From contig NZ_FRAA01000008.1 in the NCBI RefSeq assembly GCF_900142205.1, positions 62,001 through 126,000 of the forward strand: a stretch of 64,000 nucleotides of DNA, read 5' to 3'. The notes under the pieces are model-generated. The model was not told where the DNA came from. It saw only the letters and a list, made by a program, of their open reading frames with translations, and made no database searches. Below are positions 1 to 10,557 of the stretch, piece after piece; the first letter of the stretch is position 1, and every line of letters starts with the position of its first letter. Origin of the DNA: Reichenbachiella agariperforans (GTDB taxonomy: Bacteria; Bacteroidota; Bacteroidia; Cytophagales; Cyclobacteriaceae). The position numbers and the translations under genes are program-made.

Positions 1-1051
1 CAGCATTTTCGTTAAAGTAACTTAGCCCTTTTCGGCTTTTCCCTATCCAGATTATCCCTTGACTACTCCTATATAGCGTCGTGATACTGTTATTTCCTAA
101 ACTTGCAGGATTGTTAGCCTGATACTTATACCGCTTGGTTGTCCAGTCGGACTTATTGACCAGAGTGATTCCTCCATGATCCGTCCCTATCCATATATAC
201 CCCTTTTCATCTTGAACAACCTGGCGCACGATATTGCTACTAAGAATCTTCTCGTTCAGTTCTATTAGCTTCCCATCGGTGGTATTGAAATACAAAAGCC
301 CCAATGCTCCTCCTGCAGAATAAATCCACAAATCATCATCTCTATCTATAAAAAAATGAGAGAAATCATTACTGAGCGTATGTTTACTCAAATCAAATTT
401 TCGAGTCACTTTATCTATCTCAGTATCTATCACATCGATGCGGCCGCTACTGTACATCACCCAGAGATTGCCATTCTGATCAGAGTTAATGTCGGAAATA
501 CTGTCTGACGTCAACTCGATCAAGCTAGAGGGCGATGCAGACAGCTCCACCAGTTGATCATCAGCCTCAGTATAGCGAACCAAACTCCTGCCGTTAAGCA
601 GAAACCAAATTTGACCTGGTGTATGGTGAACTTTAGATATATCCACACTTTCCACACCCAGTCGATCCAACCATGGTCTGGTATCGACAAAATGGTCAGT
701 GACAGGATCATATATAGCCAACCCTTCCCCACAGCTGATCCATACCGTACTATCAGGCCCATTGGCTAGCCAGATGATGGCATTGCTAGGGAGGGAATAA
801 GGATCTTCCTGATTGTGATAAAAATTTTCAAAGCGATAGCCGTCATAACGATTGAGTCCAGATACAGTCCCAATCCACATAAAACCATAACGGTCTTCTA
901 GCACACAGTTGACCTGACTATAAGACAACCCTTGCTCCGTACTAACCTGCTCGAACGAAAGTTCCTGTTCCCACTGTGCTACAGCAGTCATAGGAACTAA
1001 CCATATTACCAAGAAAGTTATAATTCTCATCATCTGCTCTGCGTACTTCAT
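1..1051 (-). CDS. Hybrid two-component regulator (HTCS), N-terminal sensor part, truncated by window edge
   Basis: I translated this region by hand because it is open to the left edge of the window. The product starts with a hydrophobic signal segment ending in PMTAVAQ and then shows at least seven two-component-regulator propeller (Reg_prop) repeats, with repeat cores such as DRYGFMWIGT, DEKGYIWIGT and SQGIIWIGK. This is the periplasmic beta-propeller of hybrid two-component systems that sense oligosaccharides in Bacteroidota; kinase, receiver and AraC-type domains would lie beyond the window. Start is either the ATG at 1051 or the ATG-ATG pair at 1033/1030, which gives a more compact signal peptide. 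It lies 60 bp downstream of the GH95 gene on the same strand, so it may be co-transcribed and may control pectin genes here (inference). The ligand is unknown. Confidence 0.85.
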   Translation of the reverse strand, partial: MKYAEQMMRIITFLVIWLVPMTAVAQWEQELSFEQVSTEQGLSYSQVNCVLEDRYGFMWIGTVSGLNRYDGYRFENFYHNQEDPYSLPSNAIIWLANGPDSTVWISCGEGLAIYDPVTDHFVDTRPWLDRLGVESVDISKVHHTPGQIWFLLNGRSLVRYTEADDQLVELSASPSSLIELTSDSISDINSDQNGNLWVMYSSGRIDVIDTEIDKVTRKFDLSKHTLSNDFSHFFIDRDDDLWIYSAGGALGLLYFNTTDGKLIELNEKILSSNIVRQVVQDEKGYIWIGTDHGGITLVNKSDWTTKRYKYQANNPASLGNNSITTLYRSSQGIIWIGKSRKGLSYFNENA

Positions 1052-1111
1052 CTATTAGACTGGGTCAAAATATCCATCTTTTGAAGAATACGCAATATAG
1101 GTTACTCATCA

Positions 1112-3598
1112 TTATTCGGAGGCACTAAAAGCATAGACCTCTCCTGCTTCGGCCTGCCATTCGTACACATAGTAGTTCTTTTCATCTACTACGTTGAGAT
1201 CAGAATCATCTATAAAAATAGGTTTGGCGGGATTGATGGTCACCATCAAAGGGTTGTCATTGGCTGTCTTGACACGCTTCGCTCCCTCCATGGTCAAAGG
1301 CCATTCGCTGCGCAGTTGACAGTCTCCTGTTAGATTTGCCTTTATCTTTCCTGATTCGATCTTTCCTTCAGACCAAACCAAATCCACTTCAAACCCTCCA
1401 CGGGCTTTTAGTCCGCTGACACTGCCCTGTGGCCAAGCAGCAGGCAAGGCAGGCAATACATGAATAGCACCTGTGTGCGACTGCATCAGCATCTCGGCTA
1501 CCCCAGCCGTAAAACCAAAATTGCCATCTATCTGAAACGGTGGGTGCGCATCGAACAGGTTGCCATACAGGCCTGGCCTGTCCCATTTCTCCCCTTCGAT
1601 ATCAGCCGTTTTGATGAGATTGTTCATTATTTTGAGCGCATGATCTCCGTCCAGCAGTCTAGCCCATAGGTTGATTTTCCATCCCATCGACCAACCCGTC
1701 GCTTCATCTCCACGCTTGATCAGAGATTGCTTACATGCCTCAAAAAGCTCTGGTGTATCCCAGCGATTAATTTGATTGCCTGGGTGTAGACCATAGAGGT
1801 GCGATACATGCCTGTGATGTGGATCTTTCTCCTGATAGGGTTTGTCCCATTCTAATAGTGTACCATCGCTTCCTATCTTCAGCGGACGCAACTGCGCAAT
1901 CGTATTGTCCAATTTCTTAATGAATGAATTCGTAGGATCTAATAGTTTTAGACTTTCTCTACACCGCACGAGTATTTCACGAGTCAGTGTAATATCCATA
2001 GCAGTGCCATTGGTCAAGCTGACTTCTTTGCCAGTTGTGCTGTAAAATTGATTTTCTGGCGAAGTACCCATCGCAGGCTCTAGATAGCCCCCACCGTTTC
2101 GTTCGAGCATCCCCATCACAAACTGTGCTACCCCTTTGATCTCTTGCAGGTAAGATTTCAAAAAAGCCTTGTCTCCTGTATAGTAATAATGCTCAAATAC
2201 ATGAGACATGAGCCAAGCACCTCCCATCGTCCAATTGGCCCACATCGGATCACCTGCTACTGGCCCTGTGTGTGCCCACAGGTCAGAGTTGTGATGCGCC
2301 ACCCAGCCATCTAGACCATAGTTTTGTTCGGCGGTCTTCTCTCCATTTTTTGCAAGATCATGAATAAATGACAGCAATGGCGCTGTGGTCTCGGTCATAT
2401 TAGTGACCTCCGCTGGCCAGTAATTCATCTCCGTATTGATATTAATGGTATAATTGGAACGCCAAGGTGGATAGATATACTTTGACCAAATCCCCTGTAG
2501 ATGGGCTGGCTGCCCACCTTCACGAGAAGAAGACAACAGCAAGTACCTACCATAATTAAACAAAAGCTCGACCATGGTTTGGTCTTGCGACTGTGCAAAA
2601 GCATCTATACGCTCATCAGTGTCCTTAACACTGAGCGAGTCCGACTGGGCAACATCTAGCTGAACACGGTCATAGATGCGACGATAGTCCGCGACATGTA
2701 CAGCATTCAATTCATCAAAACTGAAAACCGACGCACCATCCATGTCCTCCTTGGCCAACTGCGCTGGATCAACTCCATCATATCCCGGCGACTTAAAACG
2801 ACCATTGAAACTCGTACCACAACTAAGAAGCAGCAAGGCTTCATCCGCACCTTCCAGCTGTACCGAATGATCTGTAAAACTCAATACACCGCCTTTATGT
2901 ATCACTTTCAGCCATACCTCGGCTTCCATCCCTTCTCTATCCCATGAGCTATCATTCCAAGCCTTGCAGCGAATTTTTAGGATTTCATCCTCTACAAATA
3001 CCCTATTCAATACTATGCTAGACAATACAGCCTCAAAGGATATACCCCCCTCCTTTTCGCTTTTCAACTCATACGCGATGACATCATGCGGAAAACTAGC
3101 AATCGCTCTACTGGTCATCAAACTCCCGTCCTTCATATAGGTTTGGCTATACAGTGCATTCTGAATATCTAAGGATCGTTGATAGCCTGTGACCTTGTCT
3201 TTAGCATAGTGAATCACCAAATCAGCTAAAGGCTGGTAAGGCTCAGTATCTTTGCCCTGCATGTAGCGTACTAGACTATCCGCAAGGTCATGCTCTCCTT
3301 GCTTGAGGGCTTGTTTGACTTGAGGGAAATATTGCTTCGCTTCGGGATTGTTCCAATCTGAGGGACCTCCACGCCAAAAGGTGTCGTGGTTCAGTTTGAT
3401 CGTATCACTCCATGGGTTGCCATAGATCATGGCGCCAAAACTACCGTTACCTATAGGCAAAGCATCTGTCCATTTGTCCGCAGGCTTGGAATAATGTAGT
3501 ACGTGTGAGAGTTTGTCGGTCAGTTTTGTATCCTCCTCACACGAAAAAGCACAAAAAATAGCTAACACCGCCAACAGCAATAAATTCGTAATTTTCAT
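1112..3598 (-). CDS. GH95 family glycoside hydrolase (alpha-L-fucosidase or alpha-L-galactosidase), lipoprotein
   Basis: An 828-residue enzyme of family GH95, which removes terminal alpha-1,2-L-fucose or alpha-L-galactose by inversion. The N-terminus is a lipoprotein signal with Cys at about residue 20 (FCAFSC), followed by EED, so surface or periplasmic anchoring is likely. Residues ~30-290 form the N-terminal beta-sandwich ([24 protein letters not shown]), and ~310-690 the (alpha/alpha)6 barrel. Motifs matching the Bifidobacterium AfcA active site are visible: N386-I-N388 in [12 protein letters not shown]515 in TSPEN, and D691 in QIDGNFG. The conserved [13 protein letters not shown] block is also present. 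It is full length for the family and is followed 60 bp later by an HTCS gene. Next to a pectate lyase, substrates such as fucosylated or galactosylated pectin or xyloglucan side chains are plausible, but specificity cannot be read from sequence. Confidence 0.93.
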   Translation of the reverse strand: MKITNLLLLAVLAIFCAFSCEEDTKLTDKLSHVLHYSKPADKWTDALPIGNGSFGAMIYGNPWSDTIKLNHDTFWRGGPSDWNNPEAKQYFPQVKQALKQGEHDLADSLVRYMQGKDTEPYQPLADLVIHYAKDKVTGYQRSLDIQNALYSQTYMKDGSLMTSRAIASFPHDVIAYELKSEKEGGISFEAVLSSIVLNRVFVEDEILKIRCKAWNDSSWDREGMEAEVWLKVIHKGGVLSFTDHSVQLEGADEALLLLSCGTSFNGRFKSPGYDGVDPAQLAKEDMDGASVFSFDELNAVHVADYRRIYDRVQLDVAQSDSLSVKDTDERIDAFAQSQDQTMVELLFNYGRYLLLSSSREGGQPAHLQGIWSKYIYPPWRSNYTININTEMNYWPAEVTNMTETTAPLLSFIHDLAKNGEKTAEQNYGLDGWVAHHNSDLWAHTGPVAGDPMWANWTMGGAWLMSHVFEHYYYTGDKAFLKSYLQEIKGVAQFVMGMLERNGGGYLEPAMGTSPENQFYSTTGKEVSLTNGTAMDITLTREILVRCRESLKLLDPTNSFIKKLDNTIAQLRPLKIGSDGTLLEWDKPYQEKDPHHRHVSHLYGLHPGNQINRWDTPELFEACKQSLIKRGDEATGWSMGWKINLWARLLDGDHALKIMNNLIKTADIEGEKWDRPGLYGNLFDAHPPFQIDGNFGFTAGVAEMLMQSHTGAIHVLPALPAAWPQGSVSGLKARGGFEVDLVWSEGKIESGKIKANLTGDCQLRSEWPLTMEGAKRVKTANDNPLMVTINPAKPIFIDDSDLNVVDEKNYYVYEWQAEAGEVYAFSASE

Positions 3599-4685
3599 TC
3601 TAACTAATCAAGTCCTTTACCATATTCCAATGCAACCAAACATGCATATTCAATTCGCAATTTACAAGATGTCTCAATTTTTGATGGATAATAAATGAAT
3701 ACTGCTTAGGTAATAAATGTTTTTATCACAGGATTTATTAGATTTAATGGCAGTTTCAAAACAACAGATATACTTTTCTAAAACTGCATACTCGAGAACT
3801 AAGCAGATCTCTGTCAATGATCGCTAATCATATTAAAGAAATGATTGATTAAGTTGACTAATTACTATTGGGGCCGACAATATAAATTGCCGGCCTTTTT
3901 CTTCTCCGAGAGAAAGTATTATTCAGATAAAAATTATTTAGTCAATATAAAATTCTACTGCTTCTCGCTCTCTCTCCCATTACTGTAAGACATCTGATGT
4001 TTAGATATAATTTTAAGAATATAAAACAGGACAAAATCAAAAACAGGCTCAAACACTCATATAACCTACTGATTATCAATAATTGCATAGTAAATGACGA
4101 TTATTGATATGTCTAATTTGGTAGGAAATTCTACCTTGGTTTTCATAGCATGACAAGTGAAGAGACTAATTTCTTATAGGACAGGTGGTGCATAGACACC
4201 TACCTAAACATGACCAATCATTAAGATAATTTTTCAATTCACCTCTAACAATAACACTGTGTGCCTAGTGAGGTAGCAAAGAGAAGTAGAAGTGCATTCG
4301 GTTTCAATAATTAACGGAAGAAGGTTCAAAAGGAACCCTACAAACCGCTAACTGTCATGCTAACAACTATTAGTAGAAGAAACCAAACATATATCTTATA
4401 TGAACCCACATGTATTAACCCCGAGGACATCCTCTATCAAGCGCAATAGGCGAACTCAACACCTACATCCGCGCTAGCTAAAGCGATAAAAAAAAACACC
4501 GATGCTACGCATCAATACCAAAAGAGCCTTCATTAGCTTCTAAAATCAATAAGGTTCAACTGAAAATACATCACCATGACAGGTACGATGGCAGGATCAC
4601 TATGTCCATACCGATACCTCTCAAAGACTATGAAAGACAAGAGGATTGACTGTCCTCATTTATTACTATTAAACTAAATACTATT
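3599..4685. other. Gene-poor intergenic region between divergent GH95 and pectate lyase genes
   Basis: About 1.1 kb without a convincing gene. It holds an intrinsic terminator on the plus strand (3872-3900) that has no recognisable gene before it, and several short AT-rich stretches and weak hairpins, for example GGTTC-aaaag-GAACC near 4322 and GATGC-tac-GCATC near 4502. It must contain the promoters of both divergent genes. I could not find a full TAnnTTTG motif close to the lyase start. A long untranslated leader, an RNA gene ending at the terminator, or decayed coding sequence are all possible. Confidence 0.6.
3872..3900 (+). terminator. Intrinsic terminator with no obvious upstream gene
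   Basis: A 10-bp stem with one mismatch (GGCCGACAAT / ATTGCCGGCC), a four-base ATAA loop and a following run of five T. The T-run is only on the plus strand, so it would end a rightward transcript. The nearest candidate is a 36-codon ORF at 3717-3827 or an untranslated RNA; the GH95 gene runs the other way. Confidence 0.65.
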
Positions 4686-7600
4686 ATGAAAAAAGGATTA
4701 CCTGTAATGATAATAGCACTGCTATTGTCCTACATCACTTATGCCCAATCCATCACGCTGCAAAGCGCTGAAGGATGGCTAGAAACAGCTACTGTCAAGT
4801 GGCTACCTGTATCCAGTGCGGAAAGCTACAACGTCTACTACAGCGGTGGAGGTGTGACCAACCAAAAGATCGACGACCAGCTGATTCGTAGCTATGGTAG
4901 TTATATGCGTGCTGACATTCCTGGTCTCAAAGCGGGATCTTACACAATCAAAGTAACACCTGTTGTTTCGGGATCAGAAGGGTCAGGAGCAGTATCCAGT
5001 TCGTTCTCAGTACTAGCGCACGACCGAACGGGTTTTGCATTTCACAACGGCAGAGTACCAGGAGCCTACAAGGCTGACGGGACTCCCAAAAGCGGTGCTG
5101 TGATTTTGTACATCACCGAGGAGACCAAAAACACCATTTCCTTGGATGTCGAAGGTGCCACTAGCAACCCTTGTGTAGGGTTACAAACCATCCTAGAAGG
5201 TTTCAAGAAAGGCAAAGACAACAGACCATTGATCATACGAATGGTAGGGCAAATTACCGACTTTGACTACATGCTCAACGGAGACATCGTTATTGAAAAC
5301 AAAAACAACGATGCTGGTTACATAACCCTAGAAGGAATAGGTGACGATGCTACAGCAGATGGCTGGGGTATTCGACTCAAAAATGCCAATAACATCGAGC
5401 TTCGAAACATTGGCACCATGAACTGCAATAGCGGTGAAGGTGACAATATTGGTCTACAGCAAAACAACTTCTACGTTTGGGTGCATCACGTAGACTTCTT
5501 CTATGGTGACGCTGGCGGAGACTCAGATCAGGCCAAAGGTGACGGTGCACTAGACAGTAAGAGATCTGGATATGTAACCTTTTCTTACAACCACTTTTGG
5601 GATACTGGAAAATCAAACCTATTAGGTAACGGCACAGAAGACCCTGAATACCTCTCCTACCATCACAACTGGTATGACCACTCTGACAGCCGCCACCCAC
5701 GAATTAGAAATCACAGCGTACATGTCTACAACAACTACTATGACGGAAACTCCAAATATGGGGTTGGGTCAACCAAAGGTTCTTCGGTCGTCGTAGAAGG
5801 CAACTATTTTAGGAACTGTAAGTATCCAATCCTAACCTCTATGCAAGGCTCTGACATCTTTGATGAGGATGCTGGTCAAAATGACGCAGGAGATATGGCT
5901 ACTTTCTCCAGTGAGGATGGCGGTAGTATCAAAGCAGCTAACAATTATATGGTAGGACACAAACGCTTTGTTCCTTACGGAGATCCCAACTATCCAAACT
6001 CGACCGTTGATTTTGATGCGTATGTCGTGAATAATATCACAGATGACATGCCAAGTTCGGTACAGTCATCAGAAGGTGGCAACACCCACAACAACTTCAA
6101 CACGACTTCTATCATGTACACCTATACTGCCCAAACACCTGAGGCAGCCAAAACTACCGTTATGCAATATGCAGGACGTATGAATGGTGGAGACTTTAAC
6201 TTTACTTTTGACAACTCAGTAGATGACACGTCTTATGCGGTGAATACAGCGCTCAAATCAGCACTATCAGGCTACAACACTAACCTTCAAGGAATTCAAG
6301 GGGAAAATGGTGGACCTATCATCGACCCAGAGGATCCAGAAGACCCTGAAGATCCAACTGATCCAGAAGAACCAACTGACCCCGTTGATCCAGGAGACTA
6401 TGACCATAACTTCACCACTTCTGGCACGAGTAGTTCATTTTATAGCATCTCGGGCAATCTTTCGGATTCTAAAGGAACTGTAAACTATGGAGGATTGACA
6501 CTGACGCAGTGTTTAAAAATAGAGTCTAGCACTTCTATATCATTTACGACTACAGAAGAAGCTACCTTGACACTCGTATTCAACGACACTTTCAATGGAG
6601 ATTTCAAGATAGACGGTACGAGCCAAAGTGTATCTTCTGGTGTCTTAACTGTAACACTCGCTAGTGGCAGCCACACCCTCACCAAAGACAATACAGCCAA
6701 CCTTTACTACATGAGCCTAGTCTATGCAGGTGGTGGCACGACATACTACAGCTTGACCACTACCATCAATGGCCAAGGATCAGTCAGTCCAGCCAATGGA
6801 AACTTCGAAGCAGGAAGTACCGTAGCACTAACTGCTACACCAGATAGTGGGTGGGAGTTTGATAGTTGGAGTGGTGGCTATACAGGCACTACAGCTACCG
6901 TCACAATGAATGCTGACAAGTCGATCACGGCTACTTTTACGCCTATCACCTCTAATATCACATACACAGTCAGCACGTCAGTAGTTGGACAAGGTACAGT
7001 TTCTGGCGATGGTACTTTCGCAGACGGAACGAACATTTCCTTGACTGCATCAGCAAGTAATGGCTACTACTTCAGTGGATGGAGTGGTGATGGATCAGGC
7101 AATAGCAACCCGCTATCAGTCACTGTCAATAGTGACAAAAACATCACGGCAACCTTTACAGAAGAGAGTGAAGAGACTGGTGACGGTTACTATGTAGCGA
7201 CCAACGGAAATGACTCCAACGCTGGAACTATCTCCAGTCCATTCAAAACCCTCCAAAAAGCCATCGCATCTGTATCGGCAGGGGGATATATCTATCTCAG
7301 AGGAGGAACGCACGTGATGACCGCTTCATCCATTGTGATTCAGAAAAACGGTACTGCTGGCAACAACATTCATGTCTTTGCCTATCAAAACGAAGTACCT
7401 GTACTAAGCTTCGATGACATAGAAGTATCCTCTAACCGAGGCATTGTCCAAGATGGTGACTACTGGCACTGGAAAGGTGTGACGATAGAAAAAGCAGGAG
7501 ACAATGGCATGTTACTATCTGGCAACAACAACACCATAGAGCATTGTGTCTTTAGAAAAAATCATGACACAGGTCTGCAACTCAGCAGATACAATACCGA

Positions 7601-9260
7601 TGCTGATCAAATCAGCGAATGGCCTTCTAATAATCTGATCGTTGATTGTGAAGCCTTTGACAATGCGGACAGTGATAGCGAAGATGCAGACGGGTTTGCA
7701 GCTAAATTAACCTCAGGAACTGGCAATATCTTCCGTAGATGTGTCTCTCATCACAACATCGATGATGGTTGGGATTTATATACCAAATCAGAAACTGGCC
7801 CTATCGGAGTGATTTTGTTCGAAGACTGTATCGCTCACCACAACGGTACCCTGACAGATGGAAATACCTCCGGAGGTGGAGATAAAAACGGTTTCAAGCT
7901 AGGTTCGTCAGCGCATCAAGTCAACCACGAACTAAGAAGATGTATCGCCTATAGCAATGGCAAGCATGGCTTCACCGATAACGGAAACATAGGAAATATC
8001 AAGTTTTACAATTTGACATCTTATGACAATGGAGACTACAACTATCATACGAGAGACAATGCATCGCACACTTTCCGAAACTGTATCTCATTAGACGGAA
8101 ACCATACGGATCGAATCGTCGGAGATGCACCTACAGGCTGCAATGCATTTGACGACACAGATACCAACTGGACAATATCAGTCTCTAGTAGTGATTTCGA
8201 GACATTATCTCCAGGATCATATGCAAACCCTACAGGCAATGGCTTTTTAAATTTGAAATCATCTAGTTCATTGGTAGATGCGGGTTGTTCTGCTCCTGGA
8301 GTATCAGGCAATGGAACTTTAGATATCGGCGCTATAGAGCTGGGAAGCAGCACAGAAGATCCCGTTTACACTTTGACTACTACCATCAATGGACAAGGAT
8401 CAGTGAGTCCAGCCAACGGCACATTCACTGCGGGTACATCAGTCTCTATGACTGCCACTCCTGCTAGCGGGTGGCAATTTAACAACTGGAGTGGTGGCTA
8501 TACAGGCACTACAGCGACTGTAGTGATGGATGGAGACAAACATATCACAGCCAACTTCTCTCAAATCGGAACCAATACAACCATCACGATACAAGAAGGT
8601 GGTACTGGTTTTTGTGAGGTGGAAGGCAGCGTAGACTCCAACAATGGAGGGTTTACAGGTGCCGGCTTTGCCAATACAGACAATGTTACAGGCAAGGGCA
8701 TAGACTGGAACGTAGACTTTGGATCAACCAGCACCTATACCTTTGTCTTCAGATATGCTAGTACCTCTAATCGTCCTGCACAACTATCCGTGAATGGTTC
8801 TACAGTGGTGAGCAACATTAATTTCACATCGACAGGTAGTTGGACTACTTGGCAGACTATATCAGTGAGCACGACTGTCAACATGGGTGTGGGAGCACTT
8901 AGGTTAGAAGCTACCGGATCTAATGGACTGGTTAATATCGACTATGTAGAAATCACTGGAGTCAACCCTACAGCGGTTTCATGCAACAGCAGTGCCAGAG
9001 CATTGTCAACTGATCTCGGGGAGGAGTTCGACCTACAAGTCTACCCTAACCCTGCTTCACACCAAATCACGGTCAACATTCCAGACTTTCGTGGAGACGA
9101 AAGAATCCGTATCGTCAACCTAATGGGCATGGAAGTAATCAACATGGCAGCTCAGTCCGCTAGTTCCGTACTAAATATCAGCCACCTAGCACAAGGTAGC
9201 TATGTAATGCAAGTACAAACTAGCCGCAGCACGTACGCAAAAATGATAGTGAAAAACTAA
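4686..9260 (+). CDS. Two-lyase secreted pectinase: PL1, CBM77-like, InlB repeats, PL9, CBM35/6-like, T9SS signal
   Basis: A 1524-residue multidomain enzyme predicted to cut polygalacturonan by beta-elimination. Order: signal peptide (1-20); FN3-like domain (~22-110); PL1 beta-helix (~114-480) with the R-x-P-x-x-R motif at R336-R341; Asp/Pro/Glu-rich linker (~547-570); a domain resembling pectin-binding CBM77 (~572-684); two InlB-type repeats (~688-754, ~759-826); a PL9 beta-helix (~834-1219) with DDGWD at 1026-1030, likely calcium ligands, and K1071 in NGFKLG as the likely base; a third InlB-type repeat (~1227-1295); a CBM35/CBM6-like domain (~1297-1425); and a type A T9SS sorting domain (~1444-1524). 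Both lyase active sites look intact. The C-terminal signal implies export through the T9SS and attachment or release at the surface. The gene stands alone and is followed by a strong terminator. PL1 and PL9 calls rest on motif reading, not on a search. Confidence 0.92.
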   Translation: MKKGLPVMIIALLLSYITYAQSITLQSAEGWLETATVKWLPVSSAESYNVYYSGGGVTNQKIDDQLIRSYGSYMRADIPGLKAGSYTIKVTPVVSGSEGSGAVSSSFSVLAHDRTGFAFHNGRVPGAYKADGTPKSGAVILYITEETKNTISLDVEGATSNPCVGLQTILEGFKKGKDNRPLIIRMVGQITDFDYMLNGDIVIENKNNDAGYITLEGIGDDATADGWGIRLKNANNIELRNIGTMNCNSGEGDNIGLQQNNFYVWVHHVDFFYGDAGGDSDQAKGDGALDSKRSGYVTFSYNHFWDTGKSNLLGNGTEDPEYLSYHHNWYDHSDSRHPRIRNHSVHVYNNYYDGNSKYGVGSTKGSSVVVEGNYFRNCKYPILTSMQGSDIFDEDAGQNDAGDMATFSSEDGGSIKAANNYMVGHKRFVPYGDPNYPNSTVDFDAYVVNNITDDMPSSVQSSEGGNTHNNFNTTSIMYTYTAQTPEAAKTTVMQYAGRMNGGDFNFTFDNSVDDTSYAVNTALKSALSGYNTNLQGIQGENGGPIIDPEDPEDPEDPTDPEEPTDPVDPGDYDHNFTTSGTSSSFYSISGNLSDSKGTVNYGGLTLTQCLKIESSTSISFTTTEEATLTLVFNDTFNGDFKIDGTSQSVSSGVLTVTLASGSHTLTKDNTANLYYMSLVYAGGGTTYYSLTTTINGQGSVSPANGNFEAGSTVALTATPDSGWEFDSWSGGYTGTTATVTMNADKSITATFTPITSNITYTVSTSVVGQGTVSGDGTFADGTNISLTASASNGYYFSGWSGDGSGNSNPLSVTVNSDKNITATFTEESEETGDGYYVATNGNDSNAGTISSPFKTLQKAIASVSAGGYIYLRGGTHVMTASSIVIQKNGTAGNNIHVFAYQNEVPVLSFDDIEVSSNRGIVQDGDYWHWKGVTIEKAGDNGMLLSGNNNTIEHCVFRKNHDTGLQLSRYNTDADQISEWPSNNLIVDCEAFDNADSDSEDADGFAAKLTSGTGNIFRRCVSHHNIDDGWDLYTKSETGPIGVILFEDCIAHHNGTLTDGNTSGGGDKNGFKLGSSAHQVNHELRRCIAYSNGKHGFTDNGNIGNIKFYNLTSYDNGDYNYHTRDNASHTFRNCISLDGNHTDRIVGDAPTGCNAFDDTDTNWTISVSSSDFETLSPGSYANPTGNGFLNLKSSSSLVDAGCSAPGVSGNGTLDIGAIELGSSTEDPVYTLTTTINGQGSVSPANGTFTAGTSVSMTATPASGWQFNNWSGGYTGTTATVVMDGDKHITANFSQIGTNTTITIQEGGTGFCEVEGSVDSNNGGFTGAGFANTDNVTGKGIDWNVDFGSTSTYTFVFRYASTSNRPAQLSVNGSTVVSNINFTSTGSWTTWQTISVSTTVNMGVGALRLEATGSNGLVNIDYVEITGVNPTAVSCNSSARALSTDLGEEFDLQVYPNPASHQITVNIPDFRGDERIRIVNLMGMEVINMAAQSASSVLNISHLAQGSYVMQVQTSRSTYAKMIVKN

Positions 9261-9310
9261 ATTAGATGAGTTCAAAAAGCCTTAACTGATTTTTGAGCTC
9301 CACAAAACTC

Positions 9311-9371
9311 AAGCTGTCTCGGTAAGACATTTTACACCTGTAGTGAGATACTTAACTGAGACAGCTTTTTT
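9311..9371 (+). terminator. Terminator after the pectate lyase gene
   Basis: A 10-bp perfect stem AAGCTGTCTC / GAGACAGCTT, extended by GGTAAG / CTTAACT with one bulge, then a run of six T. It lies 50 bp after the lyase stop codon and just before the next gene, so it separates two transcription units. Confidence 0.75.
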
Positions 9372-9385
9372 ATACCTTTACGCCC

Positions 9386-10429
9386 ATGGAAAAAATCAAA
9401 ACAGGTATCGCTTCTTTTGGCATGTCAGGTCTCGTATTTCACGCCCCACTCCTACAAGCCAACACATCTTTTGATCTACACACCATAGTAGAAAGAAGCC
9501 CTAAAGGCTCCAAAGACATCTATCCCGACATCAACATTGTCACAAGCTACGAAGCACTACTCGCTGATCCTGCAATCGAACTCGTGATCGTCAATACGCC
9601 TGACACCACACACTTTGACTTTTGCAAACAAGCCCTATTGGCTGGCAAACACGTCGTGGTAGAAAAGCCTTTCACCATACACAGTCATGAAGCAGAAGAA
9701 CTTATTTCACTTTCCAAAGTGAAAAAACGCATCCTTAGCGTATTCCAAAACAGGCGATGGGATAGTGACTACCTCACGGTAAAAAAAGTAGTACAAAACG
9801 AAATGCTCGGACGACTCGTCAGCTTCGAATCACACTTTGACCGCTACCGAAATTTCCTCAAATCTGACACGTGGAAGGAAGAATCCCTCACAGGAGCTGA
9901 AATCCTCTACAACCTCGGTGCACACATGGCAGACCAGGCTTATGATTTGTTCGGGACACCCCAAAGTGTCTTTGCGGAAATTGGCATCCAACGCAGCAAT
10001 GGCAAAGCAGACGACTACTACACGCTCAACCTGAAATACGACGGGCTCTCCGTTACACTCAAAGCCAGCTACCTCGTGCGTGAGGAAGGTCCTAGATATA
10101 CGCTCCATGGAACACTCGGATCATTCCTCAAATGGGGGATGGACGTACAGGAAGATGATCTCAAAGCTGGTAAATCACCAAATGATTCAGCGTGGGGAAT
10201 CGAACCCAAAAAGCAGTGGGGCAAACTCAATACAGACATCAATGACCTTCACTTCTCTGGCAGAATCGAGTCACTGCCTGGCAACTACAGCGCATATTAT
10301 GACAATATCGCAGCAGCCATCCATGGCACAGAGCCTTTGATCGTAAAACCTGAGCAGGCACTAGACGTCTTGCGTATTATAGAAGCTGCCATCCAAAGCA
10401 ATGAAAAAGGAATCAGGGTCAACTTGTGA
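9386..10429 (+). CDS. Gfo/Idh/MocA family NAD(P)-dependent oxidoreductase
   Basis: A 347-residue cytoplasmic dehydrogenase. The N-terminal Rossmann fold begins with KTGIASFGMSG, a variant of the G-x-G-x-x-G nucleotide loop, and the family hallmark EKP occurs in VVVEKPF at about residues 92-97. The C-terminal half is the alpha/beta dimerisation and substrate domain, with DQAYDLFG as the helix that carries the catalytic His/Asp region. It resembles the YdgJ/YvaA branch that acts on inositols or sugar derivatives, but the substrate cannot be named. It is a single gene bounded by a terminator upstream and small hairpins downstream. A promoter-like TACCTTTA lies 8-15 bases before the ATG, so the leader may be very short. 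Confidence 0.88.
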   Translation: MEKIKTGIASFGMSGLVFHAPLLQANTSFDLHTIVERSPKGSKDIYPDINIVTSYEALLADPAIELVIVNTPDTTHFDFCKQALLAGKHVVVEKPFTIHSHEAEELISLSKVKKRILSVFQNRRWDSDYLTVKKVVQNEMLGRLVSFESHFDRYRNFLKSDTWKEESLTGAEILYNLGAHMADQAYDLFGTPQSVFAEIGIQRSNGKADDYYTLNLKYDGLSVTLKASYLVREEGPRYTLHGTLGSFLKWGMDVQEDDLKAGKSPNDSAWGIEPKKQWGKLNTDINDLHFSGRIESLPGNYSAYYDNIAAAIHGTEPLIVKPEQALDVLRIIEAAIQSNEKGIRVNL

Positions 10430-10500
10430 TTACTTCGTTCTGTCACAAAACCTATCGCAGGCATTCTCTTTCGGACGGATATGAAATAACAAGTCTTTAA

Positions 10501-10542
10501 CCTGAATCACGCAATTCAGGAGCCTGTCTACAGAACAGACAG
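10501..10542. repeat. Tandem hairpins between convergent genes
   Basis: Two short inverted repeats in a row, CCTGAAT-cacgca-ATTCAGG (10501-10520) and CTGTCT-acagaac-AGACAG (10524-10542). They sit between the convergent oxidoreductase and truA genes and probably help end transcription, but neither has a T-run. Confidence 0.4.
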
Positions 10543-10557
10543 ACTTTCGCCCTTCGA

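Noticed and set aside
3717..3827. 36-codon plus-strand ORF before the orphan terminator
   Set aside because: Short, no ribosome binding site that I can see, no recognisable domain; kept only as a possible explanation for the terminator.
5377..5700. 107-codon antisense ORF in the pectate lyase
   Set aside because: Shadow of the PL1 module; cysteine- and arginine-rich without pattern.
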